Positions 16,715 to 25,864 of a DNA stretch of 31,873 nt are shown here, piece by piece (position 1 is the stretch's first letter; the number at the start of each line of letters is the position of its first letter). The notes beneath the pieces are model-generated. The model was not told the origin of the DNA. It worked only from the letters and a program-made list of their open reading frames with translations, and searched no databases. Source of the stretch: Bacteroidales bacterium (GTDB lineage: Bacteria; Bacteroidota; Bacteroidia; Bacteroidales; WCHB1-69); contig JAISTU010000153.1 of the NCBI GenBank assembly GCA_031272415.1, positions 1-31,873 on the forward strand, given 5' to 3'. Both the position numbers and the translations under genes were made by a program.

Positions 16715-16753
16715 TTTTTTTAAATTTTTAATTGACAAAAAAGTGTATCTTTG
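16715..16753 (+). promoter_or_regulatory. Promoter of the TPR/AraC gene
   Basis: An A/T block ending in TTG at 16732-16734 is followed 11 nt later by TATCTTTG at 16746-16753. The ATG is at 16789. It overlaps the N-terminal extension of the longer open frame, supporting the downstream start. Confidence 0.75.
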
Positions 16754-16788
16754 CATTTTATAATCATATCATAAATATTGAAAAGAAG

Positions 16789-18494
16789 ATGAAAAAAGTT
16801 AGATTTTTTTGTGTCATTAGTATGGCGGTGATGTTGTGTGGTGTAATAGGAAATGGTTTTGCACAACAAAAGGCTGATAATAGAAAGATTTGTGATTCGT
16901 TGCAAAGCGTGGCAAAAACATTGTCAGGGGAAGAGCAAATGAATATGTATACTATATTGGCTATGAGGCTTTTTGCTGAAACTGACGTTTCTTATTGTGT
17001 TAAACTGTTGGATGAATACGGGGCTGATGCACATCTGCAAAAAAACTATTTCCATGAGGCTAATTCAATGATAGTCAAATTGCGAGTTTTTTACAACCAT
17101 TTTGATACAGCAAGATTTGAGCAAGAATATCAAAAATGTGCTACCTTTTCAAAAAAACATAAATTGTATGACGCTTTATCGGCTGCTTTTGATGTTAAAA
17201 TTCATTTTTTGTGTAATATGCAAAGGTTTGAAGAGGCTTTATCCGAAACACAAAAAATGTACGAATTTGCCAAAGAGAAAAAAAACGATAGGGGATTGTA
17301 TTACACCAATTTAGCCTTTGGAAATATTTATGATAATTTTCATCGTTATACTGAAGCAAAGAAATATCTTTATGCTGCCATTGAATATCAAAAAAAATAG
17401 CCCTTGATGATTTAAATGCCTATCTCACTTTATCGCATTGCATAAGTGAAGAAAAAAATTGGGAGGAATTGAAAGCATTGTTTGCCGATTGGAAAGCCAA
17501 TAAATATTTACAAAATAAGATACTCAACAATGTTGCAATAGATGTACAATCTATGGAAATGTATGTTGCTTGCAATGATTTAAAAATGGCACATAGATGT
17601 GCAGATAGTATAAATGTTTATATACAGGCTTTCCCATTAACTTTTGTGCTGCGGTATAAAATGGTGCTTATGCAGTTGTATGCGCGTGAAAAAAATTACA
17701 CCAAAGCCGCTCAATTGGCTGATACTTTGGCACAACGTTGTCAACTTATTGGTGATATTGATACGTGGCTATCCATTTTGAAAGACCATTTTGTTTTTTT
17801 ATGCAAAGCAGGGCAAGGAGAAGTCGCTATAAATGCGTTTGATACATACATTGCTGCCAAAGATTCATTCGATATTGCAACAGCCAATGCCAAATTGGAT
17901 GAATTAAGAACGCAATATGATGTGGATAGACTTGAATTGACACAGCAACGGCAGCGATATGTCATCATCGGCATTAGTATTATTGCGGTTTTGTTATTGC
18001 TCTTATTTGTTCTGTATTATACTTATAATCAGCGAATTAAGCGTAAAAATCAAATCATTTTATCACAAACGATAGACAATATTCGGCATGATTTAGAAAT
18101 AAATCCACAAAATATTCAACAATTCACTGAAAATGAGATACTTACAGAGGGTAATGACTTGCAAGAATTGTTCGATAATTTAAATAAATTGATGGTTACA
18201 ACTTCTTGCTATCTTAAACAGGATATAAGCAGGAAAGAGGTGGCTCTACAACTCAATATCAACGAAACCAAACTTTATAAAGTACTCCGAGAAATGGCAG
18301 AGATGACTTTTTCTGAATATATAACTTCGTTGAGACTCGAACATGTAAAAAACACAATTTCTAATTCATTGAGTGACAGTAAGATAGATGCAATTGCATT
18401 AGAATCCGGTTTTAAATCAAGAACCACTTTTTACCGTTGTTTTAAAGACCGTTACGGCATCTCCCCCAGCGAATTGAGAAAAAAACAATGCTAA
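16789..18494 (+). pseudogene. TPR - membrane - AraC-type HTH regulator, frameshifted at A8
   Basis: The first part (16789-17400) has a signal peptide ending near 'GFAQQK' and helical TPR-like repeats. It stops at a TAG directly after CAAAAAAAA (A8). One extra A restores reading into the next frame ('KIALDDLNAYLTLSHC...'), which continues to 18494. The restored protein would be 568 aa: signal peptide, TPR-like sensor, a membrane helix at about 17958-18029 ('VIIGISIIAVLLLLLFVLYY'), a coiled linker, and a C-terminal AraC-type helix-turn-helix ending 'RCFKDRYGISPSELRKKQC'. Membrane-spanning AraC regulators of this plan occur in Bacteroidota. The break could be a mutation, an assembly error in the homopolymer, or slippage that makes both short and long products. 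Both halves look well conserved, with no other stops. Confidence 0.75.
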
Positions 18495-18496
18495 TT

Positions 18497-18534
18497 TTTA
18501 GATTTACGATTTTAGATTTACGATTTTAGATTTT
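18497..18534. repeat. Short tandem 'atttacgattttag' repeat
   Basis: The unit ATTTACGATTTTAG is repeated directly after the regulator stop codon. A related run lies at 12221-12247. Confidence 0.6.
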
Positions 18535-18536
18535 TC

Positions 18537-18566
18537 TTTTTTAATTGAAAAAATTGTGTATTTTTG
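18537..18566 (+). promoter_or_regulatory. Promoter of the small ORF / radical SAM genes
   Basis: TTTTTTAATTG (TTG at 18545-18547) is followed 11 nt later by TATTTTTG at 18559-18566. The next ATG is at 18599. Confidence 0.65.
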
Positions 18567-18598
18567 TATTTTATTTAATCATATAATTTTTCAAAAAA

Positions 18599-18715
18599 AT
18601 GAACGAAAAAATTAAAAACACAGTCAAATTATTGACTATGGTTAGCATTATGGCGCTGATGGGAAATTATGGGGACGCACAAAATAACACAACAAAGGAA
18701 GATGATGTTATTTGA
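18599..18715 (+). CDS. Small 38-aa ORF with signal-peptide-like sequence
   Basis: An open frame starts 32 nt after a good promoter box. It encodes 38 residues: a lysine-containing N-terminus, a hydrophobic core around 'LLTMVSIMALMG', then 'DAQNNTTKEDD'. This looks like a complete signal peptide followed by about ten mature residues. Its TGA lies inside the start of the radical SAM gene (overlap of 14 bp from ATG 18702), so the two may be translationally coupled. It may be a leader peptide, a secreted micropeptide, or the stump of a deleted secreted-protein gene. No family is recognised. Confidence 0.45.
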   Translation: MNEKIKNTVKLLTMVSIMALMGNYGDAQNNTTKEDDVI

Positions 18716-19472
18716 GAAGATTGTTTTTGGACCTATTGTCAGCAGAAGATTAGGGATCTCTTTGGGTATCAATCTGTTGCCAAAAAAATGGAAAGTTTGT
18801 TCTATGGACTGTATTTACTGCGAATGCGGTTGGACAGCAACAAAGAACAAAGATATAAAATTATATGATAAAGAATTGATAATCAATGAATTGCAATCTG
18901 AATTTGCAAAATTGCATAAAAAAGGACTAAAATTGGACTCCATTACCTATTCAGGTAACGGAGAACCTACTTTACACCCTGATTTTGAGGAGATTACGGA
19001 TAATTTAATTGCATTGCGAAAACAATATTTTCCGACTGCACAAATTACATGTCTTTCCAATTCTACGCAATTGCACAGAGAAAGTGTAGTGCGTGCTTTG
19101 CAAAAGATTGACAATCCGATGATGAAATTGGATGCAGGAACACAGGCAATGTTTGACAAAATCAATCAGCCGTGCGGTGTACAAAATATTGATTTTATTT
19201 GTGAAAAATTGCACTCTTTTGGCGGAAAATTAGCCATACAAACGCTCTTTTTAAAAGGGATTTTGCATAGTGGTGAAACGGTAGACAATACAACGGAGGC
19301 TGAAATTGCGGCATGGATTGAAAGGTTAAAATACATACGCCCTCATACCGTTTATTTATACCCCATTGACCGTCCTACGCCTGCAAAAAATCTGCAAAAA
19401 ATTCCAACAGAGCAATTAACTCAAATAGCACAAAAATTAGAAACATTTATACCAAAAATATATGCCTGCTAA
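18702..19472 (+). CDS. Radical SAM protein, COG0731-like
   Basis: From the ATG at 18702 (a second ATG follows at 18705, with AGGAAG just upstream) the protein is 256 aa. It begins 'FEKIVFGPIVSRRLGISLGI', characteristic of COG0731-type radical SAM proteins. The 4Fe-4S cluster motif is C33-x3-C37-x2-C40 ('CSMDCIYC'), followed by the SAM-contact 'SYSGNGEPTLHP'-like segment ('ITYSGNGEPTLHPDF'). Related proteins have been compared with wyosine-type enzymes, but the bacterial members have no established substrate. Its 3' end overlaps the next gene by 11 bp, so the two are coupled. Confidence 0.87.
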   Translation: MMLFEKIVFGPIVSRRLGISLGINLLPKKWKVCSMDCIYCECGWTATKNKDIKLYDKELIINELQSEFAKLHKKGLKLDSITYSGNGEPTLHPDFEEITDNLIALRKQYFPTAQITCLSNSTQLHRESVVRALQKIDNPMMKLDAGTQAMFDKINQPCGVQNIDFICEKLHSFGGKLAIQTLFLKGILHSGETVDNTTEAEIAAWIERLKYIRPHTVYLYPIDRPTPAKNLQKIPTEQLTQIAQKLETFIPKIYAC

Positions 19473-19962
19473 AAAGAAAACAACTCAATTGAATAGCAAA
19501 GAAATACAGTTGGTAGAAATTCCGCTCGAATGTTTAGCGTTGGATGGGGATGATAATTTTTATTTTACTGTTAAAGGGGGCATAAACGACAAACCGGTGA
19601 GGCTGTTAGTAGATACAGGGGCTACCAAGTCTTGCATTCGGAAAGGAATAATCAGAAGAACAGCAAACACTGTGGTTTCAACTATTGATAAAGTGGTAGG
19701 TTTTAACAGCGAAAAGAGCGACAATAAGATGCTCAAAGCGAAAACATTTTTTATGGGTGAGTTTATTGTGCATAATTATCATTTTTTGGAGATTTCATTA
19801 GTGCATGTCAATCGTTATTTAAAAATGCTTGAAAAAGAGTGTATTGACGGCATTATCGGCAATGATATTCTCTATTCGCATGCTGCCATCATCAATTATA
19901 AAAAAAGCACTTTAACATTAAAAACACAAAAAAGCCTGATAATCAATAAAATAGAAGAATAA
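19462..19962 (+). CDS. Retropepsin-like aspartic protease domain protein
   Basis: A 166-aa cytoplasmic-looking protein (no signal peptide) with a single aspartic protease half. The active-site motif 'LLVDTGATKSCI' has D51-T-G, and the later 'IDGIIGNDILYSHAAIINYKK' resembles the second conserved hairpin of retropepsin-like folds. Such single-domain proteases would act as homodimers. Substrate is unknown. The start codon lies within the end of the radical SAM gene, and ackA follows after 36 bp. Overlap with the radical SAM gene suggests they are made together, but I see no evidence that they act on a common substrate. Confidence 0.83.
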   Translation: MPAKKKTTQLNSKEIQLVEIPLECLALDGDDNFYFTVKGGINDKPVRLLVDTGATKSCIRKGIIRRTANTVVSTIDKVVGFNSEKSDNKMLKAKTFFMGEFIVHNYHFLEISLVHVNRYLKMLEKECIDGIIGNDILYSHAAIINYKKSTLTLKTQKSLIINKIEE

Positions 19963-19998
19963 AAAAATATTTAACAATAAGTAAATAAAAAAGAATAA

Positions 19999-21198
19999 AT
20001 GAAAATATTAGTATTGAATTGCGGAAGTTCGTCTATCAAATATCAATTGATAGACATGAGTTTACAAAGCGAAGTTATTGCCAAAGGGTTAATAGAACGA
20101 ATTGGTTTGGAAATGGGAGAATTTACTCACCGTGCCAAAGATAAGGAAAAGTATTACAAGCAATTACCTATTCCCAATCATGAGGCGGGGATTCACCTTT
20201 TATTGCAAACATTGACTGATGCACAATTGGGTGTTATCAAAGATGTGAGTGAAATTGGTGCTTGCGGACACCGTGTAGCACATGGGGGTGAATATTTTAA
20301 ACAAAGTATGGTCATTGAAGAGAAAGAAATGGACGAAATTGCCAAACTTTGTGCCATAGCACCGCTTCATAATCCGGGCAGTTTGATGGGACTTCGGGTG
20401 ATGAAAAATGTACTTCCCAATGTGAAGCATGTTGGTGTTTTTGACACCTCATTTCATCAATCTATGCCTCCGAAATCGTTTTTGTATGGTATTGATTATA
20501 AGTACTATACGGACATGAAAGTAAGACGTTACGGATTTCATGGGACAAGTCATAAATATGTTGCTCCAAAGGCTGCTACTATGGTGGGCATGGATTGGAA
20601 GGATAAGAAAATTATTGTTTGTCATTTGGGCAACGGAGCCTCTATTTGTGCAGTAGAAAACGGTAAATCTGTTGACACATCAATGGGATTTACGCCTGTG
20701 GAAGGTTTAATAATGGGTACTCGTTGCGGTGATTTGGATTTGGGCGCCTTGTTGCACATTGCAGAAGCCGAAAAATTAGATTACAAAGGCATGAACGATT
20801 TTGCCAATAAACGTTCCGGTTTGCAAGGCATTTCCGGAGGTAAATCGGATATGCGGGACATTAGGGCAGGCAAAGATAGTGGCGATGAGCGTTGCCAACT
20901 TGCATTTGATATGTTTGCATATAGAGTAAAAAAATATATTGGGGCATACATTGCGGCAATGAATGGTGTTGATATTATTGCTATGACCGGCGGAATTGGC
21001 GAAAATGCGTGGTTTATGCGGGAAGCCATTTTAGAAAATATGGAATTTTTAGGCATAGAATTGGACAAAAATGCAAACGAAAAATTTGCAGGTAGCGATG
21101 GCATTATTTCAACGGCTAATTCAAAAGTAAAATTACTTTCGGTAACAACTAACGAGGAATTGGTTATCGCACAAGATACCTATCACCTTGTTAAATAA
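19999..21198 (+). CDS. ackA: Acetate kinase
   Basis: AckA interconverts acetyl phosphate plus ADP with acetate plus ATP, giving substrate-level ATP during acetate formation. The 399-aa protein has the full family set: 'LNCGSSSIKYQL', 'GHRVAHGGEYF', 'FDTSFHQSMP', 'RRYGFHGTSHKYV', 'CHLGNGASICAVENGKSVDT', 'MGTRCGDLD', 'GISGGKSDMRDI' and 'TGGIGENA'. Length is normal. The partner phosphotransacetylase gene (pta), often adjacent, is not in the window. A hairpin with a GC-rich stem follows the stop. Confidence 0.97.
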   Translation: MKILVLNCGSSSIKYQLIDMSLQSEVIAKGLIERIGLEMGEFTHRAKDKEKYYKQLPIPNHEAGIHLLLQTLTDAQLGVIKDVSEIGACGHRVAHGGEYFKQSMVIEEKEMDEIAKLCAIAPLHNPGSLMGLRVMKNVLPNVKHVGVFDTSFHQSMPPKSFLYGIDYKYYTDMKVRRYGFHGTSHKYVAPKAATMVGMDWKDKKIIVCHLGNGASICAVENGKSVDTSMGFTPVEGLIMGTRCGDLDLGALLHIAEAEKLDYKGMNDFANKRSGLQGISGGKSDMRDIRAGKDSGDERCQLAFDMFAYRVKKYIGAYIAAMNGVDIIAMTGGIGENAWFMREAILENMEFLGIELDKNANEKFAGSDGIISTANSKVKLLSVTTNEELVIAQDTYHLVK

Positions 21199-21221
21199 AG
21201 GAATAAACAGTTTCTTGATAC

Positions 21222-21250
21222 GGGGCGGTTTTTTTTGCCGCCCCCTTTAT
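21222..21250 (+). terminator. Hairpin after ackA
   Basis: GGGGCGG (21222-21228) pairs with CCGCCCC (21238-21244) around a T8G loop, followed by CTTTATT. AATAAAGG at 21193-21200 could pair with CCTTTATT at 21244-21251 for a larger alternative stem. It lies between ackA and ispG, 11 bp before the ispG ATG, so it may act as terminator or attenuator. Confidence 0.65.
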
Positions 21251-21261
21251 TATAGTTCAAA

Positions 21262-22767
21262 ATGAATAATATCCGTAAATTAACCAAAGCAGTCAAAGTA
21301 GGTGATGTAACAATTGGCGGTCGAAATCCAATTTGCATACAATCGATGACCAACACAGATACATTAGATACTAAAAGCACTGTTAATCAGATTATTAGGC
21401 TTATTGATGTCGGCTGTCAAATGGTGCGTTTGGCAACTCCGACTGTCAAAGAGGCTCTGAATTTGAAAAATATCAGACATCAATTGCAGCAATGTGGTTA
21501 TAAAATACCTCTGATTGCGGATGTTCATTTTAGTCCGAAAGTAGCACAAACGGCTGCCCTATATGCTGATAAAGTGCGGATTAACCCCGGAAATTATGCC
21601 GATAAAAAGCAATTTCGCCAATATGATTATACAGATAAAGAATATGAACAAGAAATTGAACGCATTGCCGAGCGAATGCAGCCTTTGCTGACCATTTGCC
21701 GACAAAATGGCACCGCTTTGCGAATTGGGGTCAATCATGGCTCGCTGTCGGATAGAATTGTCAGTCGATACGGGAACACCGCAAAAGCAATGGCTCAATC
21801 GGCAATAGAATATATTCAAATTTGCCAAAAAATGGGGTTTGAAAAATTGGTTTTATCACTCAAATCAAGCGATGTAAGGACAATGATTGAGTCGGTTTAT
21901 TATTTAATGGAACTATCTGATAATGAGCAACTTTATCCTCTTCATTTGGGCGTAACAGAAACCGGTAACGGCATTTATGGGCGTATCAAATCGGCTGCAG
22001 GCATTGGCGCCTTATTAAAAGCAGGCTTTGGGGATACTATTCGCGTTTCTTTGACGGAAAAACCTGAAAATGAAATCCCTTTTGCTGCTATTTTAGCACA
22101 AATGGCTTTGCCTTTTGAAATATCCAATCGAAACAACAGTAATTCATTGAAAATAAATAAATTATACCCCAAAGAACCGATTCCTCAAAAAAATCATAAA
22201 TCATTTATTATCAGCAATTTACAAACAATTGCAGAAGAGGACAAAAATTTGTCTTATTTTGCAGAAACCGATAACGGATTGCCACCCATTGTGGTTTATA
22301 AAGGTACTTATTTTGAGGAAAATGAGGCAGAATTTATCGCCAAAGTTGTTTCTGATGTAAGTTTTTTGCTCACTCAAAAGAAAATTAACGCTTTTTATAT
22401 CAATAATAAAAATTTTTCGGATGAATATTGTTATCAATTGAGCATCAATATATTACAATCACTTGGCATACGTTACTCGAGTGCTGAATTTGTTTGTTGT
22501 CCTTCTTGCGGACGCACACAATACGACATAGAAACCTGCTTTGAGGCGGTCAAAAAAGCAACTTCACATCTCAAAAACTTAAAAATTGCCGTCATGGGCT
22601 GCATTGTCAATGGACCCGGCGAAATGGCAGATGCCGATTACGGAATTGTGGGCTGCGGAGCAGGAAAAGTTGCCATTTATCAGCAAAAAAAACAAATTAT
22701 CACCAACATACCTCAACAAAAAGCAGTCGAAAAATTGTTGGAAGTGATTGAAAATAAAGAAATTTGA
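21262..22767 (+). CDS. ispG: 4-hydroxy-3-methylbut-2-enyl diphosphate synthase IspG (GcpE)
   Basis: IspG carries out the sixth step of the MEP pathway, reducing MEcPP to HMBPP with a 4Fe-4S cluster. The N-terminal TIM barrel shows 'IQSMTNTDTLDTKSTVNQI', 'LIADVHFSPKVA', 'VRINPGNY', 'RIGVNHGSLSDRI' and 'GVTETGNGIYGRIKSAAGIG'. Cluster ligands in the C-terminal domain are C413 and C416 ('CPSCGRTQYDIE') and C447, with E454 in 'GCIVNGPGE'. Bacteroidota, chlamydial and plant enzymes carry an extra middle domain (A*). Here the middle region (about residues 275-400) is present but the total of 501 aa is shorter than the roughly 600 or more I expect, so the insert appears reduced. Confidence 0.94.
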   Translation: MNNIRKLTKAVKVGDVTIGGRNPICIQSMTNTDTLDTKSTVNQIIRLIDVGCQMVRLATPTVKEALNLKNIRHQLQQCGYKIPLIADVHFSPKVAQTAALYADKVRINPGNYADKKQFRQYDYTDKEYEQEIERIAERMQPLLTICRQNGTALRIGVNHGSLSDRIVSRYGNTAKAMAQSAIEYIQICQKMGFEKLVLSLKSSDVRTMIESVYYLMELSDNEQLYPLHLGVTETGNGIYGRIKSAAGIGALLKAGFGDTIRVSLTEKPENEIPFAAILAQMALPFEISNRNNSNSLKINKLYPKEPIPQKNHKSFIISNLQTIAEEDKNLSYFAETDNGLPPIVVYKGTYFEENEAEFIAKVVSDVSFLLTQKKINAFYINNKNFSDEYCYQLSINILQSLGIRYSSAEFVCCPSCGRTQYDIETCFEAVKKATSHLKNLKIAVMGCIVNGPGEMADADYGIVGCGAGKVAIYQQKKQIITNIPQQKAVEKLLEVIENKEI

Positions 22768-23140
22768 AATACAAAGATGCAATTTATTATATGGCAATGG
22801 GCTGCCTTGTCTAAAGAGAAACCAAAAGAATTGATAATTGACAGTTGACAGTGATTTATTTTTGTCAAAATTTATAAATTTTTTATTCCAAAAAGCAAAA
22901 AAAAACAGAAAAATCGGCGATAATTAAAATACCCTTTTTAATTTTTATCCTTTGTAACTATTGAAAAAAATACATAAATACAAAGGTACACATTTTTGGA
23001 GTGGGAAGTTGAAAAATGAAAAAAAAGTAAAAAAAATAATTATTTATTTAATTCTCTGTATTTCAAGTATTTAGTGTCTTTTTAGGAAAAATATTTCAAA
23101 CTTTTTTTTTGAAAATTAATTTTTATATCGAAAAAAAGTG
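22768..23140. other. Gene-free AT-rich gap before tRNA-Phe
   Basis: About 370 bp with no supportable gene. It holds a short 'attgacagttgacagtga' tandem (22837-22854), long A and T runs, and a minus-strand TACCTTTG box (22988 to 22981) that would fire toward the 3' end of ispG and has no gene to drive. The stretch may contain decayed promoters or repeats of the kinds seen in other gaps. Confidence 0.5.
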
Positions 23141-23148
23141 TATCTTTG
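23141..23148 (+). promoter_or_regulatory. -7 box of tRNA-Phe promoter
   Basis: TATCTTTG lies 64 bp before the tRNA. The upstream TTG seen in the other promoters is ATC here. An inverted repeat AACCGT...ACGGTT follows at about 23152-23173 in the predicted leader. Confidence 0.6.
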
Positions 23149-23212
23149 CAAAACCGTTTCATGGAAGACGGTTCATAGGTTTTTTTTAAATTATATTTAG
23201 TTTAATAAAAGG

Positions 23213-23285
<73 letters not shown>

Positions 23286-23313
23286 CAAATAATAATAAAC
23301 TTATCCTTTTTAC

Positions 23314-23345
23314 TTATCCCTCTGCTACAAAGAGGGATAACTTTT
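23314..23345 (+). terminator. Intrinsic terminator after tRNA-Phe
   Basis: TTATCCCTCT (23314-23323) and AGAGGGATAA (23331-23340) form a perfect 10-bp stem with loop GCTACAA, followed by CTTTT. It lies 28 bp after the tRNA and 20 bp before the prfB start. Confidence 0.85.
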
Positions 23346-23365
23346 ATAATAATAAACTAAAAAGA

Positions 23366-24458
23366 ATGGTACTTAACAACGAATTGAAGGATTTAGAGCA
23401 GCGTACGGCTGAGATATGGAGGTGTCTTTGACATCGCTGAGAAGTTAAAAGTCATCCAACAAAAAGAAGAACAAACACATGCGGCTGATTTTTGGGATAA
23501 TCCGCAAGAGGCTGAAAATCAACTGCGGCAAATAAGTGAACTTAAATCTTGGACAGATGCCTATCAGCGTTTAGAGGCAAAAGTGCAAGAGGCGTCTCTC
23601 TCTTTGGAGTTTTTTCAGGCAGCAGAACTCAAAGAAGAAGAAGTGGAACAGATTTATAATGAGGCACTTAACGAATTAGAAAAAATTGAGTTTCGTCGCA
23701 TGATGAGCGGAGAAGAAGACCGTTTGAGTGCGACCGTTACCATCAATTCGGGTGCCGGCGGAACAGAAAGTCAAGACTGGGCAGAAATGTTGCTCAGAAT
23801 GTATATCCGTTGGGGCGAAAGGCACGATTGTGTCATCAGCGAAATTGACCGTTTGGACGGCGAACAGGCAGGTATCAAATCAACAACTATCGAATTGGAA
23901 GGTAAATATGCTTACGGACAACTCAAAGGTGAAAGTGGCGTGCATCGTTTGGTCAGAATTTCACCTTTTGACTCCAACAAGCGGCGACATACCTCTTTTG
24001 CATCTGTTTTTGTTTGTCCAGTGATTGATGAAAGCATTGATATTGTGGTTAATCCGTCAGATATTGTTTGGGATACTTTTCGCAGTAGCGGACCGGGCGG
24101 ACAAAATGTAAACAAAGTAGAAACGGCTGTACGTTTGCATCATAAACCGACCGACATTGTGATTGAATGTCAAATTACACGCTCACAAATGCAAAACAAA
24201 GATAAAGCCATACAGATGTTAAAATCAAGACTTTATGAAATTGAATTGCAAAAAAAATATGCCAAACAAGAGGAAATTGAAAGCAATAAAAAGAAAATTG
24301 AATGGGGCTCGCAAATTCGCAGTTATGTTTTGCACCCGTATAAATTGGTAAAAGACAACCGAACCAGTACGGAAACGTCTAATACTCAAGCAGTTTTGGA
24401 TGGCGATATTGATGTTTTTCTAAAATCTTATCTCATGCAGTTTGGCAGCGGACATTGA
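23366..24458 (+). CDS. prfB: Peptide chain release factor 2 (programmed +1 frameshift)
   Basis: RF2 ends translation at UGA and UAA. The coding sequence is 23366-23428 joined to 23430-24458, giving 363 aa. The first 21 codons end at CTT before an in-frame TGA followed by C (23429-23432). A Shine-Dalgarno-like GGAGG sits just upstream, in 'TGGAGGTGTCTTTGAC'. Slipping one base gives 'L-DIAEKLK' and continues through the normal protein. This is the classic autoregulatory site: low RF2 favours the frameshift and so makes more RF2. Key motifs are the stop-recognition tripeptide SPF (199-201) and the catalytic GGQ (244-246). The tRNA-Phe and its terminator lie just upstream. Confidence 0.96.
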
Positions 24459-24480
24459 TTGCTTTTTAATCGATAACAGT

Positions 24481-25842
24481 ATGATTAACAAGATATTATA
24501 TGGTTTAATAGGATTTTTTTTGACAGGTTTTAATATTTCACAAAATTTTGAGCAAAAAAGCATGAATTTACAAGGAAATATCACATCAGACACGACAAAA
24601 GAGTTATCATATCGCCTGCGGAGGGATTACAATCTTAACAGTCAAGCGGTTATTTTGCAGTTAAAAAAGTATTATCCTACTCTGACGGCGGAACAATTGC
24701 GACAATGGGCTGATGAAAAGCGGCTCGAAATGCGAATAATTGATGGCAAAGAATGCTATTTTAGACATGCAGCGGCAAATCTTCTCAAAGCAGATAAGGA
24801 GGCAAAAACTTTGAAAAATCACATTGACGGCACTTTGAAAGACCCTCTTAATTCGTTTTTGAAAACCTATTTAACGCAGATTATCAATGAATTACAAACA
24901 AAAGAAAAGCAACAATCCGCATCCACTCGTTTCAAAATCAAATATACGCTCACCGTTTCGGCGGATGCAGTGCCGGCGGGTGAAATTATTCGCTGTTGGT
25001 TGCCGTATCCGCAAGAAAAAAATCGCCGACAATTTGATGTTAATCTATTGACAATCAATGCAAAAAATTATACCATTAGTCCGGATACTTCTCCACAGAG
25101 AACCATTTACATAGAAAAAACAGCCCAACAAAATACACCTACCGTTTTTAGCATTGAGTTTTTGTTCTCTTCTGTTGCAGAAAAGATTGATATTGAGGAA
25201 GATAATGTTTTACAATATGACACTCATTCAGCACTTTGGCAAACTTTTACACAGCAAAAATCACCGCATATTCTTTTTACGCCGTCCATTGAAAAACTAT
25301 CTTCACAAATCATTGATAATGAGACCAATCCATTGAAAAAAGCAAAAAAAATCTATAATTATATATGTTCTCATTATCCATGGACATCTGCCCCTGAATA
25401 TTCGATAATTGAAAATATTCCGCAATATGTAATTGACTATAAAAGAGGCGATTGTGGAATGGTAAGTTTGCTTTTTATCACCCTTTGTCGCTACAATGGT
25501 ATTCCTGCTAAATGGCAAAGCGGATTTATGTTGCACCCGGGAAAAGTTAATCTGCACGATTGGGCGGAAATTTATTTTGAAGGTATAGGCTGGATGGTGG
25601 TAGATTGCTCGTTTGGCAGACGTAATATATTCTTTGACAATGAAATAACAGATTTTTATTTTGGCGGTACAGATGTTTTTCGTTGGATTGTTAATGAAGA
25701 TGTTGGGGCTGAATTATTTCCAAAAAAACAATTTTTAAGAAGCGAAACTGTTGATTTTCAACGTGGTGAAGTGGAATGGAGAAAGGGAAATCTCTATTTC
25801 GACAAATGGAGATGGAATATCAAAGTGGAAAAGGTCAATTGA
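24481..25842 (+). CDS. Transglutaminase-like domain protein
   Basis: From the ATG at 24481 the protein is 453 aa and starts with a signal-peptide-like sequence ('MINKILYGLIGFFLTGF'). The N-terminal ~140 residues are helical and charged, with no recognised domain. A beta-rich region follows ('YTLTVSADAVPAGEIIRCWL'). The C-terminal part is a transglutaminase-like core with the catalytic triad C325 ('RGDCGMVSLLF'), H359 ('NLHDWAEIYF') and D375 ('MVVDCSFG'). Bacterial members of this fold are usually periplasmic or secreted cysteine peptidases or amidases. The start is 22 bp after the prfB stop. The frame is also open to a TTG at 24442 within prfB, which would spoil the signal sequence. Confidence 0.85.
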   Translation: MINKILYGLIGFFLTGFNISQNFEQKSMNLQGNITSDTTKELSYRLRRDYNLNSQAVILQLKKYYPTLTAEQLRQWADEKRLEMRIIDGKECYFRHAAANLLKADKEAKTLKNHIDGTLKDPLNSFLKTYLTQIINELQTKEKQQSASTRFKIKYTLTVSADAVPAGEIIRCWLPYPQEKNRRQFDVNLLTINAKNYTISPDTSPQRTIYIEKTAQQNTPTVFSIEFLFSSVAEKIDIEEDNVLQYDTHSALWQTFTQQKSPHILFTPSIEKLSSQIIDNETNPLKKAKKIYNYICSHYPWTSAPEYSIIENIPQYVIDYKRGDCGMVSLLFITLCRYNGIPAKWQSGFMLHPGKVNLHDWAEIYFEGIGWMVVDCSFGRRNIFFDNEITDFYFGGTDVFRWIVNEDVGAELFPKKQFLRSETVDFQRGEVEWRKGNLYFDKWRWNIKVEKVN

Positions 25843-25864
25843 GATTTTTTTGCGTTTGAGAGTA

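Noticed and set aside
22981..22988. Minus-strand TACCTTTG promoter box
   Set aside because: It would transcribe antisense to ispG with no gene to serve; kept only as a note on the gap.
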